A program made the translations under genes and the position numbers. From assembly GCF_025766255.1 (NCBI RefSeq), contig NW_026516666.1, positions 744,001 through 808,000 on the forward strand: a stretch of DNA of 64,000 nucleotides. Direction: 5' to 3'. The stretch comes from Zychaea mexicana (Eukaryota; Mucoromycota; Mucoromycetes; Mucorales; Lichtheimiaceae). Positions 11,585 to 23,298 of the stretch are shown here, piece after piece. Below the pieces are notes generated by a model, which was not told the origin of the DNA, did not search any database, and was given only the letters and a program-made list of their open reading frames with translations. Every line of letters starts with the position of its first letter. The stretch's first letter is position 1.

Positions 11585-12427
11585 GTGTTCCAAAGAAAAT
11601 CTCTAATGGTAGCAGAGAGTGCTGTAAATGTCCGCACCTCGAGGAAACCTACCCTTCATTATTTAATGTGGGCTCGATCAGCTGCTACAGTACGTGGAAT
11701 TACATAGTTCTGTCAATACAAACCTAGAAAGTGCTAAGCACATCATAGAGTATATATATCGCAAACGAGTGATATATAATCGATATGTTTTGCTAATTCT
11801 AATAAGCACCACCATTCATCCCAATAGATGGATATTGCCCAAACCTATAGCAGCAGCATCGAGAATATAATAAAGAACTAAGGTTCAGAGCATCAAATAT
11901 ACATTATTTAGACGACAATTTGAAGACAACACATTATAATTCCTGCTCGTAAAGATCATGTATACCCTGGTTTCTTATCCTATGAGCGTATTAGCACCTC
12001 TCGGCCTAATGATGTGATTCTTGTATGATACCATGATCAGATGGCACATATCCTTCTGTCTTCCTCACCAATGAGATCTATCAGGTAGTTGCATATGCTA
12101 TACGTGTACAGAGCTCTTGTAGTATGGGCGGAGGGAACCACTATTACCCATCATCAAAATGAATTCCGTACGCTGATAGGTTTCATGAGTGATCTAAAAT
12201 AAAGCAACTGGAAACTAATAGTCTGTGACGATGCGAGATAACTCTAAATTGTTGTCTCAACATCCTGTAAGCCCTAATTGATAGAGTTACCGGTATAAAA
12301 TAACTGTTCTTTGTACAAATGCTACAAATGAGCAATTTTTGTAGACCCGACGCATTGGCCTTTCCGAACCCCTTATTTCTTCCATTAATTTTTTTTCTTT
12401 GCTTCTTTTCAACTTGGGCAACAAGCG
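11585..12427. other. Intergenic region upstream of the WDR91 homologue
   Basis: No gene or repeat is recognised. A pyrimidine-rich tract (about 12370-12410) sits just before the start codon at 12428 and probably belongs to the promoter or 5' UTR. Confidence 0.4.
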
Positions 12428-15400
12428 ATGAACTCGTTAAATCAAGTAGACGAACTTGTCAAAGAGTATCTCTTGGTAAGTGTTTGAAGCCTTGAGAGCT
12501 CAGTGCTTTTTGGTTCCCTTTCCTTCTCGTTGTTTAAAGACAATGCTCTTCTCATAGAGAATGGAAGGAAGGAGAAGCAAACTTAGTGGAAAGAAAAGAC
12601 CAACATTTATTAACCTGTTCCCTTTACAATGTTAAAACTGTAATGCCGTTACAATTATGCTTTAAAGTTTCGCGGCTTTACCAATACGTATCGAGCTTTT
12701 GAGAATGAGTGCCGCGTAGACAAGGACAAAAGTTATCAGGTTAATTGTGGAGTCAACGACAGTAGTTTTCGTTACTGCTTTTAAAACACAATGAAGAGAA
12801 AGAAAAGGAAGAGGATTTCCATTATTCACATGACTTCTGCCAACGATAAATCGTGTAGGTCGACAAGATTCTCGACGAGTTGCTCGGTTACATATCCAAT
12901 AGCGATATTCAGCGTTTGATCGATTATTACCGGTATCTCGATTTACGGTTTTTCTCGCGTCTGGATAGTCGGTTTCAGCGCACGGTCAAAAAATTCGAAC
13001 TATGCTTGTTGCGGCATTATCTGGTTTATGGTTCGTCCTTCTATAGTTTTTCCCAGCAATTTGGAAACCCATACATTGACTCTATCTCTAAACATAGCAA
13101 TACAACATAAAAAACGTGACAAGGTGATCGAGTTCTTTGATCTCTACGGCCCTGATTTACACGGCAAGCCCGAATGGTCGCAATGGTTCGGTCAGTCTTT
13201 TTTCATATTCACATATAGAATATATTATTTGGCATTGTCAGATATGCGGGAAAGAGTACATGATATCTATACAAAAGATAAAGAAGGAAACTGAGAAGGA
13301 TCAAAGGATCGGCGGCTGTATATTGAATCTTCCACGCTGCTTTCTATATATGTAGCTTTGCCCTATGTCAAGAATCCGGCCACCGATCCAACGTTTGAAA
13401 CGTTCTTTTCGAAACAATGGACAGACAATTATATGATATCCTTACACAATTTCCTGGCAACGACCTTCCAGTTTATGCGTATGTATGATGTGCAATGGTT
13501 AAGGAGGAAAAGGGTTGTGAATGTGTGCATATACGTGAGAGGGAATATAACCTGTTTACATCTGTGCACTTCTTCTTCATATAACGGTAATTAATAGCTT
13601 TACCGAGTTTGTTATCGTTCAACATGGATCGCGTTCAACGAAAAGTGCAGCAGACCGAAATTGAATCTCTGAAAAGTACAATAGAAAACATGAAAGCAGC
13701 TGCCGAAGCACGTGAAAACGAAGTCGCAAAGTTAAAGCACGAGGTTAGTCATTGGCGTAAATATTTATAAAGTGGAAACGAATTATGACATGACAAGTCG
13801 AAATTGATGGTAGGTTGCTGAAACTCGGCGTGAAATGACAGACGGTATCACCTTAATTCGAAGGAGAGCTGCATCTATGACCAACGAGTTAAAGGCTGGT
13901 AACGGTGCAACAAAATCCAAATCGGCGTCGACTGACAAAGCCACAAGTACCATCACAACAATGATGGCCGGTGGCGGCAGTAGTATGGACAAGGCGGCAG
14001 CAACTTTATCGGTGAACCAAGGATCTTCTCCGTCGGATCCAAACGGTAGCGCAGGCTCGGATGTGATTATTGTGGATGACGAAGAACCATTTGTCGTTGT
14101 CAGCGAGGTAATTATTTAGAGATACAAAGCATGCTACACATTTAAAGTGAAAAGATGTGGGAGAGGTAGGGAAACAAACCCCCGCCCCAGGACGGCTTAG
14201 AAAAATGGTAACAATTGTAGGAAGAGTATTCAGAGCACGCGTCCGCTATTACTCATGCAAAGTTCTCCAGCGAAGGCAATCTCATAGCAAGCTGTGACAT
14301 GGATAATATTGTGAGGTAGGCTTGACTAGTACATATTTTGGTAACAGCTAGAGTAATTGTATTAAGACGACCTTATTTATAGAATTTGGAGTCACAAGGG
14401 CCAATCATTCAACCCAGTGAAAATCAACAACAATTCCTCCAACATTTTATCCTTGGAGTGGGAAGCTCGCTCAGACCGTTTCGTGAGTTAGATACGATTT
14501 TCAAAACAAAGGGACGATTGCCATCAACTCAACAGCTCCCTGTTATGTTTGTTTTTAGCTATTTCTCGGTACGGATGTCGGAACCATCCGAGTATACAAC
14601 GTGGAAAACAAATCCATAGTCCAAGAATTCAATATGGATTCCAAATATCCTTGGTAAGAAGAAAAGCTGGCTTTGCGACTTACCAAGAATACTAATTACG
14701 TGGCCCTCGCCTGTCATTTTTAGGGTTACACACCTTTCATGCAGTCCTGTCGAGCCAATCTTCGTTTGCGCTGGAACGGGAAGCAAACTTTCTGCAGAAA
14801 ACAAGAACCGACCAGGCGCTTTAGTTGCATGGAGTATGAAGAGTATGACTGACATTGTAAGCTGCGCGACGTTTTTTCTCTATTTATAAGAAGAGTTATA
14901 TGTATGTCGCGCTCGTTAATGCTACTGCTGTTGGTGTGTTATTAGGGAACGTTCCGCTTTGATTCTGCTGAGGAAGATACTGGTGCGGATATCAACACAA
15001 TAACCTTGAATCATAATGGTCAGATGCTTGTTTCTGGAGATCATAATGGATTAGTGCGCATTTTTGGTAAGGTTACTTATTTTTCAGTTGTTCCAGCTCG
15101 TAGTCGTGTTCAAGACAGTCAAATGTGTTAAATACTGCTTTTTTGTTCTACTACAACATGAATTAAGATGTACGAAGCATGAAATCTATTATGGAATGGA
15201 AAGACCCATCTAATCGACCCTGTTGCGTCGCCCAGTTCAGTTTTGACGAGAATTCGATCTATACCGTCGATTACAGCGGCCAGCTTTCACAGTGGTCCAT
15301 CCATAAGCGTGGTGCTAGTCTATCACAAACACAACTTGCAGGTTTTCCGCCACCTGCGGCATTCCCATCACCTGGTGGAAGTGATTCTATTGACTTGACG

Positions 15401-15934
15401 AGCAGCCATTCAACTAGTACGAAAAAGCCATCAGCAGGTGGAACAAATACAGCAGCTGCAACACTCCCACCACGTCCAAAATCGAATCCATCCACGTCCT
15501 CACGATCTCGTCTTTCAATCTCATCCAGTCGTTCTACACGTTTACCCAGAATTGCTGTGGATGACAGCGTCACACAGTCCTTACTTTCCGTTTCTCCCCG
15601 ACCTCAAATGGTAGCATTTAGTGCAGATACCGACTTTTGTCTATGTGCATCATCCTCGCTACTTGATCTTAGCAGAGGCGTGATTGCTTCGTCATCTTCA
15701 TCGGTATCGTCTTTGTCATCAATGATGTCTGAGAATAACGGCAACAACAGTAACAGCAATACAACAACACAAGGAACCATTTATCGGGTTGCGGATGGTC
15801 GACCGTCGCTACAATTCGGTTATCAGCCTATTTATCAAAAGCTGACAACAGTAGATTGGACCAGCTCATCTAATACTTGCTTACTAGGCAGTGTAGATGG
15901 CAGTGTCAAGGTCACCAATCTGATTAAAGTATAA
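12428..15934 (+). CDS. WDR91: WDR91 homologue (endosomal Rab7-pathway WD40 protein)
   Basis: Thirteen exons join in frame: 12428-12475, 12668-12739, 12859-13030, 13098-13190, 13356-13478, 13598-13743, 13814-14107, 14221-14315, 14383-14482, 14559-14653, 14724-14856, 14946-15066, 15168-15934 (752 residues; human WDR91 is of almost the same length). The N-terminus VDELVKEYLLFRGFTNTYRAF is the LisH-like segment, followed by IDYYRYLDLRFFSRLD, EWSQWF and DPTFETFFSKQWTDNYMISLHNFL, the conserved block of WDR91. A coiled coil (about 185-230) and a Ser/Gly linker lead to a C-terminal WD40 propeller (HAKFSSEGNLIASCDMDNIVR, LFLGTDVGTIRVYN, GALVAWSMKSM, LVSGDHNGLVRIF). The last exon has a ~90-residue Ser/Thr-rich insertion between blades. 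WDR91 acts at endosomes to restrain PI3-kinase and help early-to-late conversion. Every exon boundary has GT..AG and phases agree, so the model is strong. Confidence 0.93.
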
Positions 15935-17130
15935 AAAACCCACCGCATACCATTGTATTGTAGTATACAGTAGTTGTACCTTTTCAAACATCCCTTTTCT
16001 TTTCCTCCTATTGCTTTTATATATGATACCTTTTCTTTTTTCCTCCAACGCGAACCCTTTATATATCCTTCCCCTCACCTTCGTATCTCAATATAGCCTC
16101 GTTGTATGCTATGTACTGTACATTAGTAACTGCTCCTCTATTCACTTGTTGAATGTCTTTCACAAAGATTCAAGTTACGATCCACCTGTAGCGCAATAGG
16201 AGGGTTAGGTTTCAAAGTCCTCGGCAGTAGTAGTGATGGTATCACCCAATCCTGGATAATGTCTTTTGAAACTTTCGAATACATGTCCTTATGTAGATGG
16301 TCGAAGAACACTATATACTGTAATTACAAGCTTAAATATCCAATTACTTGAGGTTATGCAAGTAAGATATAATCACCGCTCGAAGCGGCACATATGTCTT
16401 TTATCAATGTTCTTGTTATTGCTGCCACAAACTTCTCGTCCAAACCCGAATGACATAGTAGTGTATATAGTCACTCGTGGATCTCTGATGCTTCTTTAAA
16501 CAGTATTAATTTTCTCATCTTCCTTTGAGGTCCTTCAATTGCCCGTTCTACCTGTCTCAAAACTAATGTAACTATGGCGAGACACAGCGCGTAGCCGTGA
16601 TGTGTCATAGGGGTACAGCCAGACCCCAGTTTTTGAAACCAAACTTTTTCTGAGATTTCACCGCAAGAAGAACAGCAACAGATACTGACACGCCGCATGT
16701 CTCTGGCACCCAACGTATATAGTTGAAACAGTGACAGTTCCAGACGAAGTTGGTAGTAGCCTTCTAAGCACTGATAAAATTGGTCTCTTTGCATGCATCA
16801 CTGTCATCTGACCACGCTCAACCTTTTTTCCCTGCTGCCCAGCCAGGGTTGTTTTAGATCGACAAACCTTCCCAGATCTAAAGCGTGAGTAAGCATGTCC
16901 CTTGGGACGCAGTGTCTACACCGTCGTAAATATTAATCATGAATCATTTTCGTCTACTGTCATTTGATGATCGTAACTATGACTAAGTAGCATAATAAAG
17001 ATGATAGTTATCCTCAACATAACTATCATAAAATGTGTACGTATATGATAAGTAGCTTCCTAGCTTTTGATTTTGTCGTCCTTCTGTGTTCTGTTATTTC
17101 TCTACAGTACTTTGAATCACTTGTTTTTAT
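15935..17130. other. Gene-poor stretch
   Basis: Pyrimidine-rich sequence follows the WDR91 stop (about 15978-16080), probably 3' UTR. Beyond it I see only short unsupported ORFs. Confidence 0.4.
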
Positions 17131-17874
17131 ATGGGAAAATCTTCTTTCAAAAAGCCCATAGCCAACCAGGAATATCGTATCTGGGAGGAATATTGCCGTA
17201 CTAGTGGTGCCAAGTCGCTGAAAGAGCTGAAGTAGGTTGTTCCAGAGCCAGTACCTGGGTTAAAAGTACCATCTCGTTCCACCGCCTTTTAAATAGACGA
17301 TGTATGAACCATATTGAATTAACGAACGGTCGTCTTCTGAACTTGAGCCGATTCATTATTGTAAATATACCATATATTATATCAGTATCTATATTATTAA
17401 AATCTTTAAAAGTTAGCTGAAAAATCCAAAAAGGAAACTCTCATCCATGTAAATTCACAGACAGAAAAAGAGAAAGTAAATACTAACGCAAAGCATTCCC
17501 CAAATTCATGGGGGACCTCGGCCGCACTTTTTACCCGTGGGCTCGGGGAAATTGTAGATGAAGCAGGACTTACGCCCGGAGGCTGCCTGAGTAAAATAAC
17601 AGCCGTTCGCGTGAAACGATGCAACATCCGAAGATGGGTCGAGACAGAGGCTACTAGGAACTGCGAGAGAAAAGCAAAGGGGGAGGAGAAGTGGAGGGGG
17701 ATAAACTATATGAAAAACGCAATAGACGCTTTTAACGACTTCCTGGGTCAGAGCAAGGGGAGGAGGGGAGGGGGGTATAAAATATATAAAGAACGCAAAG
17801 AAGAAGATGAGGCTTTTAAGGACTTCCTCAGGTCCATTCAAAGCAAAAAGCACACGCCACAGATGGATGGATAG
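17131..17874 (+). CDS. Hypothetical lysine-rich protein, uncertain model
   Basis: A short ATG frame at 17131-17232 (MGKSSFKKPIANQEYRIWEE...SLKELK) is followed, after a gap with an acceptor-like CACAG at 17456-17460, by a 155-codon open frame (17410-17874) that ends MDG-TAG. Within the second part two similar blocks occur in tandem, INYMKNAIDAFNDFL and YKIYKERKEEDEAFKDFL. The obvious donor GTAGGT at 17230 does not match the phase of the second part, so the joining is unsolved. I do not recognise the protein. The long open frame in a GC-richer patch is the main support; it may be the remains of a gene. Confidence 0.3.
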
Positions 17875-17970
17875 AACTTGACCACAGCCGATGGGCTACT
17901 TGACAGGTCGGCTTCTAGGAGCGGGATGACAGTGAAGCATCAATCTTGACCAGCATGCAGGTGTCTGTGC

Positions 17971-19415
17971 ACTACCGCCATTCCGAGAAACAAAAGAGAC
18001 GAATAGTTAATGGGAAACTGTCAAACCACACACACAAGATTCTATCGTGCTATACTTACCCATACTTCTACGATGAGACACAGGATAACCGAACACCCGG
18101 CCAGTGTAGAGCAGAGAATCGCAGCCAGAACAGAAACACTTCTTCTAGCTGGATAAAAAAAATGATTATTAGAGGGCTGCACCCACTGTGCTATATTTAT
18201 TTTTTGACACGGCATTACCAAGTTGAGTCCAGCTATACTTACATTTGTTTTATCGTTTTACAGCAAAGTTATAGACAGAGAGAGATGGGGTCTAAGCCAA
18301 TCCAAGTCCAAACAGATCACCGCAGAGCCATCCTCTATTAGAAAAAAGAAAACATCTATGAGCAGCTGCATACACTTTTTGACATGTCACGGCAGACATC
18401 TTCCTGGTTCTTCAAACACGCAAAGACAAACACAAGCACAGCGATACTTACTATTATGACATCCTTGGCTTGGAGGAAGAGAGCTTTGAGTTAGAGAGAG
18501 GAAAAGCAAGAAGGGGATGACCAATTCTGAAAAAAGAATAAGAGAAGAAAGGGGAGGAGAGAAAGGAAACTTTTTTGAGAGACTGCCATATTGCATACGT
18601 CATGGTCAGGAGCCCTTTCCCGTCACGCTGCTGTACACACTGCACACCTTTGACGCGTCATCCCCAACACCCATGTCATCCTACTCACCTATCATACCAA
18701 TGTTCAAGTCCCCTTTTGCTTATACTTACTATCTGTTATTTGTCCGCAGGACACAATTAACCCAACCAGCATAAAGCGAAACCTGAAGTAGAATGAAAAG
18801 AAGAATGATCATGAGCAGGCTGTTCTTAATATGCAACTATTCCTGACACGTCATGGCATCAGCGCCTCCAACAGACACTCGACTTCTCTCCAACTCATCC
18901 TCACATTTCATTCCCTACCGTACTTACAGTTGTTGCTTATGTTTAAGGGTGGGATGCAAACAACAAACCGAACCAACCATTTCAAAAAGTCAGAATCCTA
19001 TAGTAGTATCATAGCAGAGAAGAAAGGAGGATAACATTAGCGACTGTATGCTGTACACACACAACTTTAGACACTTCGAAATTCATATCTTCTTTCGTAT
19101 ATCACATCCACATGCAAAACCTCAAAGTACACTTCACACTTTCCATATTGTACTTACTCTTGCATTTGTGCTTTGAGAGCCAACGTGAAGGGGAGAAGGA
19201 CCAGGTTAAGACGAGAAGAAGGTCTGTGTCAAAAAAGAAAGAAAGTGAGATAAACGGATCTTAAAGAAATCACTGTATACTCACAACCGGTTGCATACAC
19301 TCTTCTCACTCACCACCATAAACATACACTCTCCGATCCTCTAATCCGTTCCAATGACACTCACCTTGAATAGCTTTGGTTTAGAAAAGTTGACGAAGAG
19401 GAAGAAGAGTGGCAT
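17971..19415 (-). ncRNA. Candidate multi-intron transcript with weak coding potential
   Basis: Seven successive introns have near-consensus sites on the minus strand: 19224-19364, 18998-19157, 18783-18927, 18527-18729, 18335-18451, 18149-18242 and a probable 17972-18059. Five of the donors begin GTAAGTA(T/C), and the acceptors have pyrimidine tracts (for example TTTTTTCAG at 18527, CTACTTCAG at 18783). Exons are only 53-92 nt. No single frame stays open through them; the longest joined ORF would be 64 codons (18772 to 18258, hydrophobic). Introns 3, 4 and 5 each contain the near-palindrome TGACRYGTCA (18844-18853, 18651-18660, 18380-18389), and intron 6 has half of it. This looks like a repeatedly duplicated exon-intron unit: a spliced non-coding host transcript or a gene for small peptides. 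I could not find convincing C/D or H/ACA boxes. Confidence 0.4.
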
Positions 19416-20925
19416 GATTGCTGCGGATGCGCGGTTACATAGTAGAATGAACACATATGCTACGCGGCATTTGAGCCAGTTCATTCTATCCAATCAGATT
19501 GCTCTCTCATGGTTATGACGCGCCGAGGTGTGTGGCTCCTCCAGGTCAGAAACTTTGCTTTACAGTGAATGTATGTCATTGTGAGTAGACGGGTATCGCA
19601 TTAAGGAAAGACTCAAAGGATAACCGTCATTAACACGATATGAAGCTCACTTTAAATCCTTCATCATCTGAGAAGCGTCATCGCTACAAACACGCTGAAT
19701 ACAAGTATCAACGTATTCACTACACTATGTATACAGGAGTATCCAAGATCTCATGAGACATGACGATCCCGCACTTGCCGATGTTCCATTTGATAAGAAA
19801 TCATGGTCTTTGGTGTTGCCTTTCGCCAGGTATACAACATTGTATCCTCTCTTCTACTTTGCATCCTTTTACTATCGAGCGGTAGTACTTACACCAAAGT
19901 ATGTGCATCAAACCTGTTGATAGGTCCTTCCTATGATATCATACCAAATGCATCGCGCTCGCAAATCATACAGTAGTATCCCAATCGTTCATCAATTTGG
20001 CCCAGTGTCACCGTCCACCGCCTTGAAACCAACATGCGCGTCCAATAACCTGCCAACACCAATGACACAAACGAGCATGGCCAGTTTCTGCAGTATTTAC
20101 TTTGCATCGGTGATGGTGCTGAGCTGTAGGTGCCAACCACTGACGACAGAGTCCGGCTACCAGATCGGATGCTCATGCCACATTACAACACGTACGAGCT
20201 TATAGAAGCCATTTACGGCGACCTGAACGCATCACACGTAGATCGCGATTACCTCATCAGTCGCTCTATCTTGACTCCAAAGAACGTCTATGTTACAGCA
20301 AATGATAATTTGGTACTCGACCATTTCCCAGGCACTGTTCACGAATTCCAGAGCGCAGATACCGTGGATGATCCTGAAGAGCAAATAACGTACCCACCAG
20401 AGCTGCTCAATTCCATGAGTCCATCCGACCTCCCTCCGCATTTGCTAAAACTCAAAGTCGGTTGCCCAGTCATGCTTTTGAGAAACTTGCACACCCAAAG
20501 TGGTCTCTGCAATGGGACACGGCTGATTGTACGCTCTTTCCAGCGATATGTATTTGAAGCTGAAATAGCCACTGGGCCTCATGCCGGTAACATTGTCTTA
20601 ATCCCTCGCATAACACTCACACCATCGCAAACACGCTCGCCCATTCTCTTCAAACGCACCCAATTCCCTGTTCGCCTGGCATTCGCTATGACCATCAATA
20701 AGGCACAGGGTCAAACTTTCAACACTGTCGGCCTCTACTTGCCTGAACCTCCGTTCACGTATGGTCTACTCTATGTAGCCATGTCGCGCGTCCGCACCCC
20801 TTCATCCATCAGAATCATGTTAGATCCTGAGAACTCACGTATCGCAGGTCAGCAAGGCCAAAGCACAAGAAATGTTGTTTTTCACGAAGTTCTTCTATAA
20901 TTCTTTTTGTCACCTACTCTATTTT

Positions 20926-21013
20926 TACATCGCCCATTCTCTTTTTCTACATCGCCTATTCTCTTTTTCTACATCGCCTATTCTCTTTTTCTACATCGCC
21001 TATTCTCTTTTTA
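20926..21013 (+). repeat. Four tandem 22-bp repeats
   Basis: The unit TACATCGCCTATTCTCTTTTTC repeats four times between the Helitron helicase stop and its 3' terminal hairpins; the first copy differs by one base. It is a minisatellite within the element tail. Confidence 0.85.
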
Positions 21014-21199
21014 TCAATATCACTACATCATCTTTGTCAACACTTCTTTTCGCATTGCATTCTAAACTGGAGATAGTTAAGTATCCAACTTTGACGACTT
21101 TCTATGATAGGCTACTTCTCACTGCACAATAATCTTGCTTTTGATTTTGAAAACAGACAATAAGCATCTAATACCAAAACATTGATCCAACCTCGCTTG

Positions 21200-21335
21200 A
21201 CAGGGGGGTTTGGGGGGGCTTGCCCCCCACTTGGGGGTCAAGGGAGGAACCCCCTTGCGACGCGTTCCCGTTGAATGACACGGAGCGAAGCGGAGGGGCT
21301 CATTCAGCCGAGCGAAGCGAGGCAGGGACCGCTAG
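21200..21335 (+). repeat. Helitron 3' terminal hairpins and CTAG end
   Basis: A G-run/C-run hairpin (GGGGGGGCTTGCCCCCC near 21214) is followed by inverted GAGCGAAGCGAGG-type repeats (about 21282-21324) and then GGGACCGCTAG. A palindrome some 10 bp before CTRR is the Helitron transposition terminator signature. Confidence 0.65.
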
Positions 21336-21389
21336 TATTTATTACTGATAGTGCATACTGATATTTTCTTATGTATGATATTGAGGATG

Positions 21390-21736
21390 CGAATATACCC
21401 TTGGATGCTAGAATGTGAAAGCCGAAGCTTGCCGCTAAACTGGAAAGCCATCACCACTGCAGGGATAAGTTCGCAAAGAAGATGGGGTACCCTCAAGGAA
21501 CTTTTAAAGCATCGAATGTCTGGCAAGACTGCTTCAGAAAACGATATGCCATCGGCCAAATTCGAACACATGAAGAACCTGGGACCATTGACACAACGGC
21601 CATGTTAACTCAGCTGCCTGAATTCATTGACAAAGTAATAAAGTACAAGCCGTGCGACGTTTACAACGTGGACGAAACCGCTCTTTTATACTACAGTCCT
21701 CCGACCTCTCACAACTATTGGTACCAATCACATTGA
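21390..21736 (+). pseudogene. pogo/Tigger-like (DDE, CENP-B type) transposase fragment
   Basis: The frame from about 21464 reads RDKFAKKMGYPQGTFKASNVW, then the HTH-like W..CF.KRYAI block, then LPEFIDKVIKYKPCDVYNVDETALLYY. The last contains the first catalytic Asp (NVDET) of Tc1/mariner-pogo transposases. The sequence stops soon after and the rest of the DDE domain is absent. It starts about 50 bp beyond the Helitron terminus, so it was the resident sequence there. Confidence 0.7.
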
Positions 21737-22309
21737 AGGGATAGAAATCTGAGTATAGTGAGTGCTTCCATGACTAAATATAGTGTTTAGCCAGCTACCG
21801 TGGCAAGTATCCGTGTATGTCTTCAAAATGCTGAAACAACCATCTCATTTGGATGTTATAGGTGGTGTAACCCTGATAGCAGTATCAGATAGTTGACTGG
21901 AGAAAAACGGTGGTGACATTCAAAAGCATGAAAATGTATTTCATCGCTACGCAGCTCATCAGCCAACAGCAGTGCATACAGCATCCTCAGCACACCTTGA
22001 TCGTTACCCAGGCCTAAAGCATGAGCAACTGGGTGTTTTTTATCAAAGCTTTTGATTCTGCACGCACTCATGTATGGTAATTTTGCGAACGGGTCTCCAG
22101 CAAAAGGGAAAAGTAGCAGGGCAAGTCAAAAGGCTATTGTAACAGACACAGCCTGACGCAAAGCCAATCAGACGTTGCGTTACTTCCTCGGCGTATGTGC
22201 GGGGGGTGTATTATACATGTGAAAAAAACAAAACAAAAAAACAGGATGGGTCGGCTCGTACTCTCCGAACAACTTTTTTCCTTTCGATTATCTTGGCGAG
22301 CAGAACTAC
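21737..22309. other. Gene-poor stretch
   Basis: Nothing recognisable beyond possible eroded transposon sequence. Confidence 0.35.
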
Positions 22310-22460
22310 GCGAACACAGAAACTAGAAAAGAAAAACGGTGTAAACGCGTACCAAAGTGTGATAAAGCGCGTTGTGATTGTGTTGCTATCGGCTACGATA
22401 CAGAAGATCTGCTCTTGCTCCCTGCATTGTTGGCACGGACCTGTGGGTGCGGAGTGGGGG
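22310..22460 (+). repeat. Dispersed repeat, copy 1 (second copy at 30918)
   Basis: Shares CGAACACAGAAA, CCAAAG, GTGAT-GTGTT and GGCTACGATACAGA in the same order and orientation with 30918-31043. Both copies are followed by A-rich sequence. One frame is conserved between copies (IVLLSATIQ), so it may be a decayed coding repeat or a SINE-like element. The family is unknown to me. Confidence 0.55.
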
Positions 22461-23298
22461 TATTTTTACTATTTTACTTTTTTTGGAAAAAATAAATAAA
22501 GAAGCGGGATCTAAACGTGTTCCTGTGGTAAAGCACATTATTACACTGCCTAAGACATCAACAGAATAAGATATTCAATATAATATCAAGCAAAGCATAC
22601 ACAGACAATTACCAGGCAACCAGCTAAGCACTGTAGCCTTGAGACAACCCATCCGAATTGTGTAAAGCACGGAAACATTACACTCGGATGATCCACTTGT
22701 GTAAGCAGTAGCAGTACGATTGTCAGTAAATCATGAATGTGAGAGTTTTTACAATGAACGGATATAACCCGATATGGACTGACGCGATATGAGGCATAGG
22801 TGTATGAGGTTTGTGGTCTCTTAATCTCTTATACGATTATCTACAAAGAGAAGGGCAGCTAATGATGCAATTGAAAGAATGGATGTATTGACAAATTCAA
22901 ATCCAGAAAAGAAAAGAAGGAGATGGGGGATGATAGCGGATAGCACTTTATTAGCAGGATGACGGTGTACAATAGCTTGTTTGGTAATGATATATTCGGG
23001 CAAAGTGTTTGATAAAATGCACAGCAGTTTTTTGTTTGGAGTAAATATGTGCTGAACGCCGTAGCCAGCGTCTTCATGGGATCAATGAGACATTGTAGAA
23101 AGTCTCGGTCTTGTTGTAACAACTGTGCTGGCGCGTGTAATAAAAATAACAAACGCTCTCTTATACAAGTATGCACCCACGGCAATTAACGATTGCCAAC
23201 GCAATCTTGACAATACACTAGATAATAATAAAAGTTTAGCCGACACCCCTCAAAATAAAAAGAGGTGACTCTCGTGGGGCGCTTCTTTCACTTCTGAA

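Larger units (their letters stand above)
19725..21335 (+). mobile_element. Helitron remnant with Pif1-like helicase C-terminus and intact 3' end
   Basis: From about 19725 the frame reads SIQDLMRHDDPALADVPF, then degraded helicase text with in-frame stops (near 20052 and 20129), then a clean frame 20130-20900. That frame holds Helitron/Pif1 blocks: LPPHLLKLKVGCPVMLLRNL, GLCNGTRLIV, PVRLAFAMTINKAQGQTF (helicase motif with NKAQGQ) and LYVAMSRVRT near the C-terminus. Downstream are four 22-bp repeats, a G/C-run hairpin region and, at 21332-21335, CTAG followed by T, the expected Helitron 3' terminus. The Rep/HUH nuclease and the 5' end (TC) are missing, so it is 5'-truncated and inactive. Confidence 0.8.

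Noticed and set aside
11111..11694. Direct repeat GCTACAGTACG at 11111 and 11684 as target duplication of the MITE
   Set aside because: The second copy lies 100 bp beyond the right TIR, so it cannot be a duplication made by that insertion; probably chance or an older end.
17971..19415. Intronic C/D box snoRNAs
   Set aside because: Some GGATGA and CTGA strings occur but no intron shows a proper RUGAUGA...CUGA pair with a terminal stem, so only a general host-transcript idea is kept.
22381..22410. ACGATACAGA resembles a stretch of U6 snRNA
   Set aside because: Only about 10-11 nt agree. The U6 5' stem, ACAGAGA box context and 3' domain are absent in both repeat copies.
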